DNA of 64,000 nt from Acanthopleura granulata (Eukaryota > Mollusca > Polyplacophora > Chitonida > Chitonidae). Shown here one piece after another: positions 11,811-23,447 of this stretch. The stretch lies in assembly GCA_016165875.1 (NCBI GenBank), contig JABBOT010000001.1, positions 11,907,306-11,971,305 of the forward strand, given 5' to 3'. Position 1 is the stretch's first letter, and each line of letters starts with the position of its first letter. Position numbers and translations under genes: made by a program. The notes below the pieces were generated by a model that worked only from the letters and a program-made list of their open reading frames with translations, was not told the origin of the DNA and ran no database searches.

Positions 11811-12310
11811 CTTGCACAGTCATGGGAGATTTCAGACTGTGGTGACAATGGTCTATTTGCACCGTCATTGGAGATTTCAGGCTGTGGTGACAGTGGTCTG
11901 TTTGCATAGTCGTTGAAGATTTCAGACTGTGGTGACAATGGTCTGTTTGCATAGTCATTGGAGATTTCAGACTGTGGTGGCAATGATCTGTTTGCATAGT
12001 CATGTGAGATTTCAGACTGTGGTGGCAATGGTCTGTTTGCATAGTCATGGGAGATTTCAGACTGTGGTGACAATGGTCTATTTGCATAGTCATTGGAGGT
12101 CTCAGGCTGTGGTGACAATGGCCTATTTGCATAGTTATGGGAGATTTCAGGCTGTGGTGACAATGGCCTATTTGCATAGTCATGGGAGATTTCAGGCTGT
12201 GGTGACAATGGCCTATTTGCATGGTCATGTGAGGTCTCAGGCTGTGGTGACAATGGCTTATTTGCATAGGCATGGGAGATTTCAGGCTGTGGTGACAATG
12301 GTGCCCATTT
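11811..12310. repeat. 45-bp minisatellite, about 11 copies
   Basis: The unit runs TTTGCATAGTCATGGGAGAT then TTCAGGCTGTGGTGACAATG then GCCTA. It recurs at exactly 45-bp spacing (for example GAGATTTCAG at 11826 and 11871), with single-base variants, and fades at both edges (11780 and 12360). Because 45 is divisible by three, frames on both strands stay open (minus 11743-12385, plus 11929-12312). Their conceptual peptides are 15-residue repeats such as QIGHCHHSLKSPMTM, without signal peptide or flanking coding sequence, so they are not called as genes. Confidence 0.9.
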
Positions 12311-12389
12311 GAGAAGATTTAGCTTATGTCGGTGGTCTCTTTGCACAGAAATTGGTGCCCGGCGGTCTGTTGGTACTAATATCATCTGC

Positions 12390-13760
12390 TGTATAAATCT
12401 ATTAGAAAACTGTCAGTTGTATTTTCAACCATACTACAAACTTTTTGTCATTCCTCGTACAACACCACCAGTCACATGTTTATGATTTCCTATTCAATAT
12501 GACAACAATACTCAATGATTGATAAGGAAATTAGGTTGCCTTTTGTTTGATGAACAACACCTGATAAACCTGATATGTTCTTTAATGGATCGTATGATGG
12601 ACGTAGTAATGACGGAGGCTGGAAACCTTTCTCATGAGACAAGTATTAAATGAGCTCATTCCATGAGGCTCAGTGACAAACTCACTGACAACAGATACTT
12701 GTTTGGAACATCGGTATATCAGAAAAGAAACTCCTTGCTCATGTAGGAATTTACAAAATCAGACCGGCTAACATGGGTTGTCATGGCAACGTGTATGGAT
12801 AACATCAACCAGCTAAGCAGATTCTCCACGTGGCGAACATCTCGCCAATGCGGTTATAGCTGAGTTGAGGAGAAAGTAGGACAGGAACTTAGAAGTAAGC
12901 CTTGGTACTAAGACATCTCTAGGTAAAGCCCTATTGGGGCCCCTAACCAAAGTTTGTTAATGCATTTCTCTTGTTGACATGCTGCGATGAGCCCATGGAG
13001 TTTATAAAGGATCAGGTTTCAGCACCTGCAGTGGGACTGGGTTACAACCACGTACAGTGAGCCTAAATTAAGAGTTTGGATGGACAACGAATTTCAGCTG
13101 TGAATTTAATCCCGGGTAAATGGTTGTAACAAATATATTGATTGTAACAAATGGCGATAGCGTTAAGAACTGAGACTAACTCGTGATTATACGTACGTAG
13201 CTTAATATCATTGAACATATCTAATGACGACAACTGGTGTTTAATATTGATTATAATGAATGATTATATAATTAGGTTATAACTAATAGTTATAACTAGA
13301 TTACAACTAGTGAAATATCGCCAAGCTACGGCTGAAATACTGTCAATGCATGAGGCGTTAAGTCTAAATCATTTATACTCACTTATAACTAGGCTGTAAA
13401 CAGTGATCATAAATTTAGCGATTATAAGTGGTAGTATGTTGTATCTTGGATAGCCAGGAAACTGATCCCAGAACGAATATCTGTTCTCAGTCTGCTTAGC
13501 GTTTGACAGTCATCCGTTATAAAAAAACATATCTGACATCAGTGGACTTGGTTTGCATATAATCTCCTGTTCCTTGTGACCCGTTGAAGAATGCGAAAAT
13601 AAAAAAGACCAATTGAAATAAATGAATCTGTGGCAACAGGATTATGTTCCACAAACTGTTATATTTGCATCTTACCACCACTATGGCCGGCTTGCACGTC
13701 GTTATTGTTTAGGTCCAAACTTTTGCCATGACAATATTGCTTATACCATATGAAAGATGC
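12390..13760. other. long stretch without recognised genes
   Basis: AT-rich sequence with TAACTA-rich low complexity around 13260-13320. No exon, RNA gene or tandem array supported. Confidence 0.35.
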
Positions 13761-13765
13761 ATAGG

Positions 13766-13889
13766 CCAATTTCATGAAGCATCGTACAGATGTTTTTCTC
13801 CGTAAATACAGACTGCCGTCAGTGCCGTAGCTCAGTAAGGTGGCATCATTTATGGAGGAAAATTTCCATACGAAGTTTCATGAAATTGG
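13766..13889. repeat. fold-back (inverted repeat) element, 42-bp arms
   Basis: Left arm 13766-13807 begins CCAATTTCATGAAGC; right arm 13848-13889 ends GAAGTTTCATGAAATTGG and is its imperfect reverse complement. The 40-bp loop contains GCCGTAGCTCAGT. The structure suits a small non-autonomous DNA element or a decayed hairpin. Confidence 0.6.
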
Positions 13890-14440
13890 GCGTGAGTCCG
13901 GGTTTTCTCTTTAGGATAGGTCTCTAGAAATGCTTTCACTAGTCAGTTCGTTGACCTGCAACTCCTTCTGATCAAACAGCACAGCGAAGCCTACCAAACC
14001 AAATTGCCCGTCTGTTTATTGGCGGTTTCCTGCTGTCGAAACTTTTATTGCCCTGCTATTTTCACTCCGGGCGATAGGTGGCGTTTCAAGTTTCTGCAGC
14101 CACATGGCGTATGTTCTACGAGGAAGGTACAACTGCTGAGGACCAAGTCATTTAATTGTGTAGCTTAGTTTGTCGATAATGTTCTGTTTCCTCATTTCAT
14201 ACCTTAAAGTTCGATCATTACGAAAAAACGGGTATAATGGGGGAGATTTAAGGAATTTAATGTTTAAAAAGGCTTAATCGCCAGGGCAGGGAGGGAAAGC
14301 ATAAGAGTCCTAAGTCAGCTAAAAGCAGTAAGGAACCCATTCTAGGCAGAATGACATGGCACACATGTACTCATTCACATGTACGGATAATAAGAGGGTG
14401 GCTTGAGCCAAACTCCAAAGTTTGTTTCTAATACAATGAG
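13890..14440. other. spacer, nothing recognised
   Basis: No coding or repeat signal supported. Confidence 0.3.
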
Positions 14441-14445
14441 AGATT

Positions 14446-14594
14446 CTGACGGTTTGTACAAAAGATCGGGTCTGAAATGGCTCTGACGTTGGGATTGGCA
14501 TTAGAAATGATGCGGGTTGAGCGGTAGCGTCATTTTTAATACAAATCCCAGCGTCAAAGCCACCTCAGACCCGGTCTTTTGTACAAACCGTCAG
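14446..14594. repeat. fold-back element, about 65-bp arms
   Basis: CTGACGGTTTGTACAAAAGA at 14446 is mirrored by CTTTTGTACAAACCGTCAG ending at 14594. Complementarity continues inward for about 65 bp to a roughly 19-bp loop (14511-14529). This is the best-preserved large hairpin in the window and is probably a MITE-like fold-back. No target-site duplication was identified with confidence. Confidence 0.75.
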
Positions 14595-14599
14595 AGTGC

Positions 14600-14725
14600 C
14601 TAAATGCTTTCTGAGGACGCATGCATGTAGAACTGTGAAGAAAGAACAATGGAGCACACGGCTTTGGACCCCTTTGTTAACGGCGGGAATGAGTTTCACG
14701 AGTATCCCTTTGTTAAATAAATGTT
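14600..14725. repeat. dispersed repeat family, copy 1
   Basis: The sequence around GGAGCACACGGCTTTGGACC, CCTTTGTTAACGGCGGGAA and CCCTTTGTTAAATAAATG matches 32575-32725 position for position with substitutions. On the minus strand both copies keep similar peptides (PAVNKGVQSRVLHCS here, PAFNKRVQSCVLRCS there). Family unknown. Confidence 0.65.
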
Positions 14726-16760
14726 CTAGAATTACACAGAACAGTAACACAGCTTGTTGAGGGCATACATGACACCCTGCGAATGACACTCTCTCCTCTC
14801 ATCCAGGGGTAGGAGTCAAGTACAGATTATTACATAGTGCAATATGACACGATCCATTCTGTAGAGCAGTTACTTAACGGGAGACCAGGTCTGTCAGCGA
14901 AGCTATATTTGGGAAAAAGCATAGTATATGACAACATGTATGAGTTGTAAGTTGTCCTCCATAGTCTGTAGGCGAATCTCTTACCACTGTACAGTGTTCA
15001 TTACACAGAGACCAATGTTTGTAAAACTTCATCCTGCTCCTCCTTCCAATGCGTAAAGTATTAGATTGCCTGTGCAGATTCGACTCTCCACCGCCTCTCA
15101 CCCCTACGGCCACTTTGATCAGTGTCCATCACCAGGCTAAGGAGAAACCGGAAATCGACCCCGACATGCTCACTTCCCGGATATGCACTCGTACCTTATG
15201 CTCCCGATCAAAGAGCTATCAAGGACCGCATTTTATTCACCCCAACTAAATGATATTCTATATTTAATGAGGACAAGATCAAACCCTACGTTAGTTTTAA
15301 TATGCCGGTCACTAAATCTTTTCCTTAGCTGGTTGCTTTACTCTTTTATGTATGCATCAGCACGGAGTCATGAACATCAATCAAACAGTCGATCGCCAAC
15401 TTTGATCATCCATATTAAACAGCCATACTACGCTGACATTCACGTGTGTAAAACCGCATCTTAATTCTTAAATATGAAAGACTGAAGCAACTTTTATCCA
15501 AGCAAAAAAGACTGGAATGCAAAATGAGGCACGATCTTATTCTTTTTGTACATGGTAAAGACCTGCTAAACGCATTACTGCACAGGAAAAAAAGTCTCCT
15601 GTGTAAAGGATGCTGAGTAGAGATGCAGTTAACAGGCAGCCGATGTGTATGTGAGAGTCTGGTCTCTATCTAAAGGAAGAAAGTTGGTGTTCGGGATGTG
15701 AACTCCTCAGCACAGTCAGCTTGAATGCTCTGAAGCTGTAAGACGAACCAGAAGTCATTAAGGGAATAACAGTTGTTTGTAAGACTATTAGATCACTTGA
15801 ACTATTAAGGTTTGGTGGTTGGAGGTACAGGTCTTTTGAAGTACTTATATCTCCTGCAATGCATTAAGAAAGTTTCCCTTCATTTTAGCTAATGTAGCTT
15901 TGGCGAACAAGGCTAACCTGTACAGTTGTCTATTTACTATTAGTATTCGGGCGTAACCGGCTTGGCAGCTTTTGAGGGAAGCCTAAACTTTGGCAGATAG
16001 AAATTACCGGTGTGTGGTTTCTGCCGACAACCTCTGCCTTGGATTCGTGACCACTTTGAGTTAACAGTCTACTATTTCCAGTACTACACATATAGGTCTT
16101 CTGTTTACCCGGTTATTTTTGTACTTGTTGAGTCAGTATGCATTTAGTTGGGCTCTTTCTTGACACCAAATACGAAAACTAATCAAGATTTCTCTGCAAC
16201 ATGTTGTGTACTTAACCGCGGCTGGTAGGGCCCAAGTGCCGGTCTGTCAGAGCGGTGCATGGTGGATCATTCATTGTTCTGGTTTTGGCCTGGATTCTTG
16301 ATCACGCTGTTGTTTCAACACTAGCCACCAATCACTGTTTTCTTAGAGTCATCCACAGGATTGTTTAAAATCTCAGTTACTCTTCATTCACCGTGGTTTA
16401 TTCCTTGACTAACAGGCCTCTTCTCAGAGAACTGAACTATTTAAAACTCAAAATATAAATTACAAAGTATACGCTAAGAATTCAAATCACAGTTCAGGTC
16501 GTCAGCCTGCAAGACAGTATAATAACTTAAATTCCCAAAGTAAAGTTTCATTAATAAAATGACCACTACAAGGTTTCGGAAGGCAAGTCATGTGTGTTGG
16601 AATTGCGGCCTACTTAGATGATAACTCCTCTGGTCTGGTCATTTTCTGGTACTAGTTACACGCACAACACAGCAATGGATAAGTGTTTGACATTCAAGGA
16701 AAACAGTACACGTAAGGTGCTACCAAAAAGTGGTTTCTTAGTTTATTTATTTGACAATGG
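14726..16760. other. long stretch without recognised genes
   Basis: Short open frames at 15049-15464 show no domain, splice or family support. No RNA gene or array is seen. Confidence 0.35.
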
Positions 16761-16764
16761 GTCA

Positions 16765-17325
16765 CCAGGGCCCCGGGGAGGTTGATTTGTTCAAATGCCA
16801 TTAAGTCACCGTGAATATAGGTTGACAATGGCCTGTAGAAACGCCAATCTTTCAGGAGAAGCACCACACTGAGAGTGGTTCAAATTAAAAGGAGTCAGGA
16901 GGCACAGCTTAAGGTTGATTTTGTTGAAAAGAAAACGAGTTGGGGTTGATTTGTTCAAATACCCACGGTTCGCCAAGAACAGGTTGAGGTGTATGTGTTA
17001 AAATGCCCAGAAAAGTCGACATTAATGGGTTGCCAGTGATTTGCTAAATACAAATGTTGCCATGAATAGGTTCAGGTTGTTGTTTTTTTCAAATGCCAAT
17101 AATTATTCTGCATGAAAAGACTGAAGGTTGATTTGTTCAAATGCAATTGAGGTTGATTTGTTCAAATGGCAAGGAGTCGCCATGAACTAGTTGAAAGTGG
17201 ATTTGTTCAAATGCCAAAGAGTCTCCATGAGCAGGTTGAAGCTGATGTTTTAAAATGCCAGTAAGTCACTATGAATAGGTTCAGGTTAATTTTTCAAATG
17301 CCATTCACTCCTCACGAATATGTTG
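16765..17325. repeat. degenerate ~45-bp tandem array (TTGATTTGTTCAAATGCC family)
   Basis: The words GGTTGATTTGTTCAAATGCC and CGCCATGAATAGGTTGA alternate many times with substitutions and length changes. It is an old, strongly diverged minisatellite of about a dozen units. GTTGATTTGTTCAAAT is best preserved at 16782, 16945, 17128 and 17151. Confidence 0.75.
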
Positions 17326-19284
17326 CGGCTCGTCAGTTCAGTAAACAACGGGCCACCACGAGCATGTTGAGGCTGGTGTCAAACAGTCGTCAGTTGTTTA
17401 AATTCTTAACAACATTTATATCAGCGATTTAAATATTTTCTTGTTAAAAGCATCAATTCTTAGGTAGAAGTCTAGTGTTTAAATGGCGATGAGATTTTAC
17501 TTTAGCAGTTAATTCATATCGCAATTGGTCCGCCATTCCATTACGTCCATTTGTGGCCAGATTCCTGGCTTTCCTTGACCCGGTCAGCCTCTAAATGGGT
17601 TGAGAGAAGGCCAGGGTTGTGTCATACGTCTGCCCTCAATTCAACTTCAGCATCCATCACAATTTTCACCTCGCATCCTTCACCCCTAACCGAGCCGTTG
17701 CCATGGATAAACATCCAACAACCAGGGCTCGCTCGCTCGGCTTGCAGTGTAGTGCTATAAGGGACATAAACTGTTCCAGCAGAATTCGTATCACTCATCG
17801 CGTTATCCTGCGGTAAAAGAAGCAGAAGAATGTTTCTGGTGTGCAGATTTATCACTAGAGTGAGAAAATTAAGGAAACACTAAAAAGAAGTGGCCTGCTT
17901 AAAAGTTAGTTTTGAGGGTTATCACTGCGCGACTTGGGATCCTGAAATGATCCAATTTATAATTTTATGTGACTTATGGGCCACATTACGTAACCCAAAC
18001 CGTCCGAAGCGTGTTCAAGTTCAAAGCACATCCCAAATATAAATTAGGATCAGTGGAATGGCTGTTCAGAATTACATCCAAAACTACCCCCTAAAGTGTA
18101 CCTGTCATATACGTAAATAGTGTTGAATACGGCCTAAAACATCTATAAGTAAATAAATAAACACATAAATAAATAAATAATCACCTTATGGTATCGTGAC
18201 GTCTCAAACTTTTTTTTAAAAAAATCCGAATTTAAAGTTGGAATAGCTTATTTGAGGCATCAATAGACATCACACTGGTAAAAACTGCAAGAATTTCAAA
18301 CATAGGTGATAATAAATCTACCACAGGTCTGTTTCAAATCATCGACATCCAACGTTACCAATATGGTCCACAAAATCTACTAAAGCATTCAAGCAATTAA
18401 CAGCATTTATTCAATTATCAAAAACCTAAAAATAAAAAATATAGAAATATATACAGACATTTCCGGATGTTTATGGTCTTTCCATAGAAAATGGAAATGG
18501 CTTATGTTTTGAATTCTCTTTCAAGTTAAGCTTGCAAACAGAAACACGCAGTTTGGGTTGTGAAGGATCAAACGTGATCCGCCATCTAGCCTAACCTTGT
18601 GCTCGTACAATGCAAACAACACTTCTTTCATCGTTACCCGTAACAATTCGCATCTGGGTCGTGAATTTGGGAAATAAAAGTTGTTATGAACGCAGTTGAA
18701 TTTACTTATATAGGCCCACTAATATATTTGGCCAAGAAAATGGCGTAGAAACCAGATCTGATCACATCAAGTGCAGGAAACGTGAGATCACGAGACTTGA
18801 ATCGAGTCATTATGCACTTCCTACTAACAAAGAGCCCACGCGTGCATGTACACAAACAGGGCTGTTTTGCTCGGGGATTGATGCTGCCAATCTCTGTGCT
18901 CCTTGGTCTACTTGTTTATGATGGCGTCATAGTTCAAGCTCAGAAAACGTCTGTTATGTGGGTGGGCGAAAACAAAGGGTTCACTCAGTGGGAAAAGAAA
19001 GAGCCATGCAGACTGAGAGGATAATGTGGAGAAGTAAAGCTGTTTGTAGGGAGAATCTAACGTTTGCTTATCTGGTTTCTTGCCTTCTTTGTCGTGCCAT
19101 ACATTTATCCCATTCGTAAGCAATCCAGGCACTATGCTGTTTACTAAACACCAGCCGCGTAAGGCCACCAAAGTTAGCTCCCTTCATAGACAAAGTTGAA
19201 GTTGCTGAAACGTCTCAACGTTTAAAAATCCCTAATTTCATGTTAACACACTCCGTTTTGAGTACTGCTCCTTCACGTACTAAT
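17326..19284. other. long stretch without recognised genes, one SINE tail
   Basis: Apart from the SINE tail near 18130 nothing is firmly identified. A plus-strand open frame from ATG at 18881 to TAA near 19022 (starting MLPISVLLGLLVYDG) begins like a signal peptide, but it is short and unsupported. Confidence 0.3.
18128..18182 (+). mobile_element. SINE 3'-tail fragment
   Basis: GAATACGGCCTAAAACATC followed by repeated AAATAAATA matches the 3' end of the SINE family in plus orientation. The body is not recognisable. Confidence 0.45.
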
Positions 19285-20110
19285 TTGTGTATTTTATTCT
19301 GGAATACCACATGGTTCTGTCCTTGGTCCACTGCTATTTGTCATCTTTGTCCATGATATTAATATATGAATTGAAGGAAAATTTATATATTTGCAGGCGA
19401 TTCTTCTCTTTTTGAAGCTGTGAGACAATCAACACCTAGGAACAAAAAAAATTATTAGAGATCTTCAGACAGATCAAACCAATGATATTACTTTTAATGC
19501 TCAAAAACCTGTATCATTGTTCATTTCGCTAAAAAGTAATAGGTTATATTTCATCCTAGGTTATATTTGGACGGATTAAAAGTGAATAGCGTTCACTTTC
19601 AAAAACATCTTGGTGTTACCTTACAGGAAAATTGCAAATGCGACATGCACGTGTAGGACATAGTTTGTAAAAGTAATAAAAAAAAATAAGTACTATCACA
19701 AGGGCTAAATGGAAATGAAGTAGGAAATGCATAACAACCCCATACTTTAGTACATGTCCGTCCAACTTTGGAATACGCTGGTATTATTTTTGATAATTGT
19801 AGTGTTACTCTTGTACAGATTTTAGAACAAGTTCAGCGACGGGCAGCTCTAATTTGCACTGGTGTCCGACGTAGGACGTCGTGCAATACACTTTTGCAGG
19901 AGCTCGGTTGGGAGTAGCTTTAGAAAGTCATGGAGCCTGTCCGCCGTCATTGCCACCTTGCCGTTTGCCTGGAAAGTTTAGTTCGGAATTTTTCCTCTCA
20001 TTTGTAAATCTCAAAATCACATGAACTCAAACTATGACAAACAGCATGGACGACTAATCCTATATTTGTATGAGTGCGCTGTGTCAAAGAAATTATGTTA
20101 AGTAAAGAGC
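19285..20110 (+). pseudogene. decayed non-LTR (LINE, jockey-like) reverse transcriptase
   Basis: Conceptual fragments match the conserved blocks of non-LTR reverse transcriptases in the right order. GIPHGSVLGPLLFVIF at about 19301 corresponds to the GxPQGSxLGPLLF block. IFAGDSSLF at about 19389 corresponds to the [FY]ADD active site, with the first Asp replaced by Gly. Then come KHLGVTLQ near 19602 and LEYAGIIFD through VQRRAALICTG near 19770-19860, then TLLQELGWE. Stops and frame changes interrupt it repeatedly (for example TGA after HDINI). It is 5' truncated and ends near an ATCAATCAA tail. The element is clearly dead. Confidence 0.85.
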
Positions 20111-23100
20111 AATCAATCAAAGGTCACGAGGTCACGAAGGCTTAGTGTAATGGCTGACAGGTTCGGTGACAGGAAACTGAGAGATTGGAGCTTTCTTGAG
20201 GCCTGTAGTACCTCACTTAAACATGTCATCCTATTGGGATTTAGAGGTGCAGACTTTTTGGGACGGAAGATCCTATAGAAGGCTGTGGGAAAGCAACGAA
20301 TTCAGATCATGAACTGGGACCTGTCCTATGTCATTTGCGATCCTTGATGTCTCCTCTTGATCTCATCATTTGAGAATGGGATAAAGACTTTAGTCTTCCT
20401 GTCAGGTGATTCTGCCACCAGTGACAGTGCATGGACACTGGAATGAACGTGATATTATATAACCAAGTCTATATATCCCTTGATCATACTAACGCGATAC
20501 AGCAGCAGTGATATACTGGAAAACGAGATAGAAACGTGTCATCTTAACTCTCTTCAGATTTCGACACTCATTCCCCACTCTTGCTCTTGATAACGACAGA
20601 ATAAAAATTAAGAGAGTTTGGGAGAAACACTACTCGGGTATTAACAGATGGCAAGCATGCAATCATCGTTGCTCTTGGTCTTGTTTGCCTTTCTGTTCGT
20701 CTTGGATTCATGAAAAATATTGGCATTCTCTCTCCCGAAAACCAGACATTATAAAAATGCACAAATGAATCCCACTTGTATGTTCATGAAATGCTACACC
20801 TTGTCCCACTAGCCTTCACGAGATGCTAAAAAAAACAAAACAGAAAAGCATCCCCGCATGCTCATGTTATTATCCTCATACAAACAAATATGTATATAAC
20901 CAGTGAGGTAAGAAGGTAACTGGTTTTTAACCACCTAACCAGGTTCCTGATGATGTTCTGCTAACGGTGATGTATATGTTGATGGCGCGCGGTCTTTGGC
21001 TGAACTGCAGTGATTCACGTGTTAATACTTACTGGATCTTTTAAATAAAATTACCTGTCGACAAAGTACTGACCCCTAACTGTCAGACCGTGCTCGCCGG
21101 GATATAATGAAGACTACCTTTCCTTTTCATTCATTAATTTTACATGTATGTGTCGGTACAAAATAGCCTATTAACAGATTCCAGCCGCCACACAGTAGAA
21201 CCAGACGATTAAATTCATATATAACATTAATGAATAAGGCCCTTCAAGAGAAGCTGCTCATCATTCGATTGAAGATAAAATCAGACACCGGCTAATCTGA
21301 CACAGTTCTGTAAACGTCCCCTTGGCTGTGGTGAGGCACGTGTAACCATTGATTATAAGACACGATGGTCCTCTGTACATACTGTCCCCCTTGTCAGCCG
21401 GTTTTATTCTGTGAGTCTGTAAAAACTACGAAAGCCTCCGGGTCTGATAAAACACCAGTTTTAGCCAATCAGAAATTGTCTTTCATGTTGCTGTACAATC
21501 ATACAAAATGGTAACGCCACAGTCAGCATCGCCTGCAAACCAAAATATGTGTTACGTTATGCTGGCAAATAATATTTTAAATTGGCTATATGAAAAGATT
21601 GCACTCACTGTTGTACACTATTGTATTTTCTTCGGTTTGTGCTGAACGTGATTTTGGATACTGACCCTGTGATTATTGATCTGTAACGTGGATCATGGTT
21701 GACTATTGGTATATGAGTGTCTCTTACGACGCCCAAATCTGGAAATGACAAAATTAGCTATAACATACTTGTATGGAGAAAGAAACTCTGCAATCCATTG
21801 ATACGAAACAATTTTTTTTAAAAAAGGGCATTAGCAATGTTCTAAACAAGACAAAAAAAATATATCTGATGATATGATGTATTTCTTTTCTGCTGAATTC
21901 ATTTGTTGTTTTAGGTCTAAAAGTGCATACAATTATACTGCAAACTCTTCTTGTACACAAACTAAATCCAATGTGTCAAACTAAATTTTCTTTTTCACCT
22001 GTGTCAAATACCGATGTTCTGACGCTTAATTACAGGTTTGAAATCGACTTCTTTGGTCTTGTCAGAACTCATCCTGGTCAGTCAAACTTGCTTCGGCGTA
22101 CATGTACTAATTGTCTCCCCTCCCCCACATAATTAATTTACCGTTTTCTTCGAGGACAATGGTCTCGTCCCTCGTAAGACCATATATTCAAGCCTGGAAA
22201 ATAACAATCAATTGTCTCTTGCAACTTCAGTATTGTCTTAGTTTTAAGTGCTACCATTTGTAAAAGCTGAATGGAAAAAAGATCACCTTTAATAATCAGT
22301 TAAACTCCCATGCTAACCAGTCGACCGCGCTTCTTGGATATGTTTTTTTCTAAAATGCAGTTCATGAATGTGAAGAAAATGAACAACGCAGCCTTAAATC
22401 CTCTCAAGCTATGAACACTGTAGGACTAATTTTTGCATCCACTTTTAGCCATCAGCCTAATTTATGGATTAACCAACAGTTAGATTTTAATTCATCGGAC
22501 TCATTGTTCATGCTTTCTGGTGCACAATTCACTGGGATCCATTTATGGTCCAGCTCTGTTTCTTTTATGAAAGGACTTTTTCAGAGTGGCATAATGTTTT
22601 GAAAATAATCTTTCTGGCTGAGGATATACGAATGCTGTCTTCTCATAAAAAGTTCGCTCGTTCAAACTTTCAAGAATGCGTCTGTAATGATAAGTTCAAC
22701 TGAATACTGCACCTGTAATTCTTGTGCATAACCTCCTGAAACCTATAACAATAATTGGTAAGATTAAAAGCTATCAGGATATACCACTTACGCCACCTTC
22801 CTGATATATCATATAAATTCTACCTACTTCCATTCTTGTGAACATCATTTACAAAAAACACACGTGGAAAATAGAAGTGGTAACTAAATGAAACAATTTA
22901 AACCCAAATATTTAAATCAACGACTTGTTTTTGTTTCTTCCTTATAATGAATGTATCAAAACCTATATTCGTGACCCTTTCTGCTCAGCCAACCAAAATG
23001 ATCTTTAAAGGGAGGGTTCAAAATTATCGGAAAGTCTAACATCCTGCAAGAGTTAGATTTTACTTAATACCGGGATCTTCATTTATTCTTGCATGCATCA

Positions 23101-23310
23101 GTACTTACTTAACATAATCTGGAGAATAAATCAACAAATCAATCAATATCCGAGTTAAATAAGGCGATGATATACAGTCGCATAATTTTCCCGCTGATAT
23201 TACCAGTGGGTTAATTAGTACTAATTAACTAATTACTAATAAGATAAGAAAACTTACATGTCTTCTTCTTTGCCCATTCTTCATTTGCGCCTGAAATCAC
23301 TCAGATCTCT
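20111..23310. other. long stretch without recognised genes
   Basis: AT-rich sequence on both sides of short, unremarkable open frames. No exon with family resemblance, RNA gene or array supported. Confidence 0.35.
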
Positions 23311-23316
23311 CTTAAT

Positions 23317-23447
23317 ATAACCAAGACAAATTTGATCAACCCGACATGAACAGTACAAAACCAAGCCTAATGTGATCAAGCCAATATGAACGATATAAAA
23401 CCAAACCTAATTTGCTCAAACCAACATGAACACTATAAAACCAAACG
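23317..23447. repeat. three tandem copies of a ~43-bp unit
   Basis: The pattern (AACCAAGACAAATTTGATCA, ACCCGACATGAACAGTACAA) occurs three times in a row with changes: TTTGATCAACC, TGTGATCAAGCC and TTTGCTCAAACC, each followed by A(C/T)ATGAAC and (T/C)A(C/T)AAAACCAA. Confidence 0.65.

Noticed and set aside
18881..19024. Short secreted-peptide-like ORF with signal-like start
   Set aside because: Only about 47 codons, no second line of evidence; the other strand is equally open.
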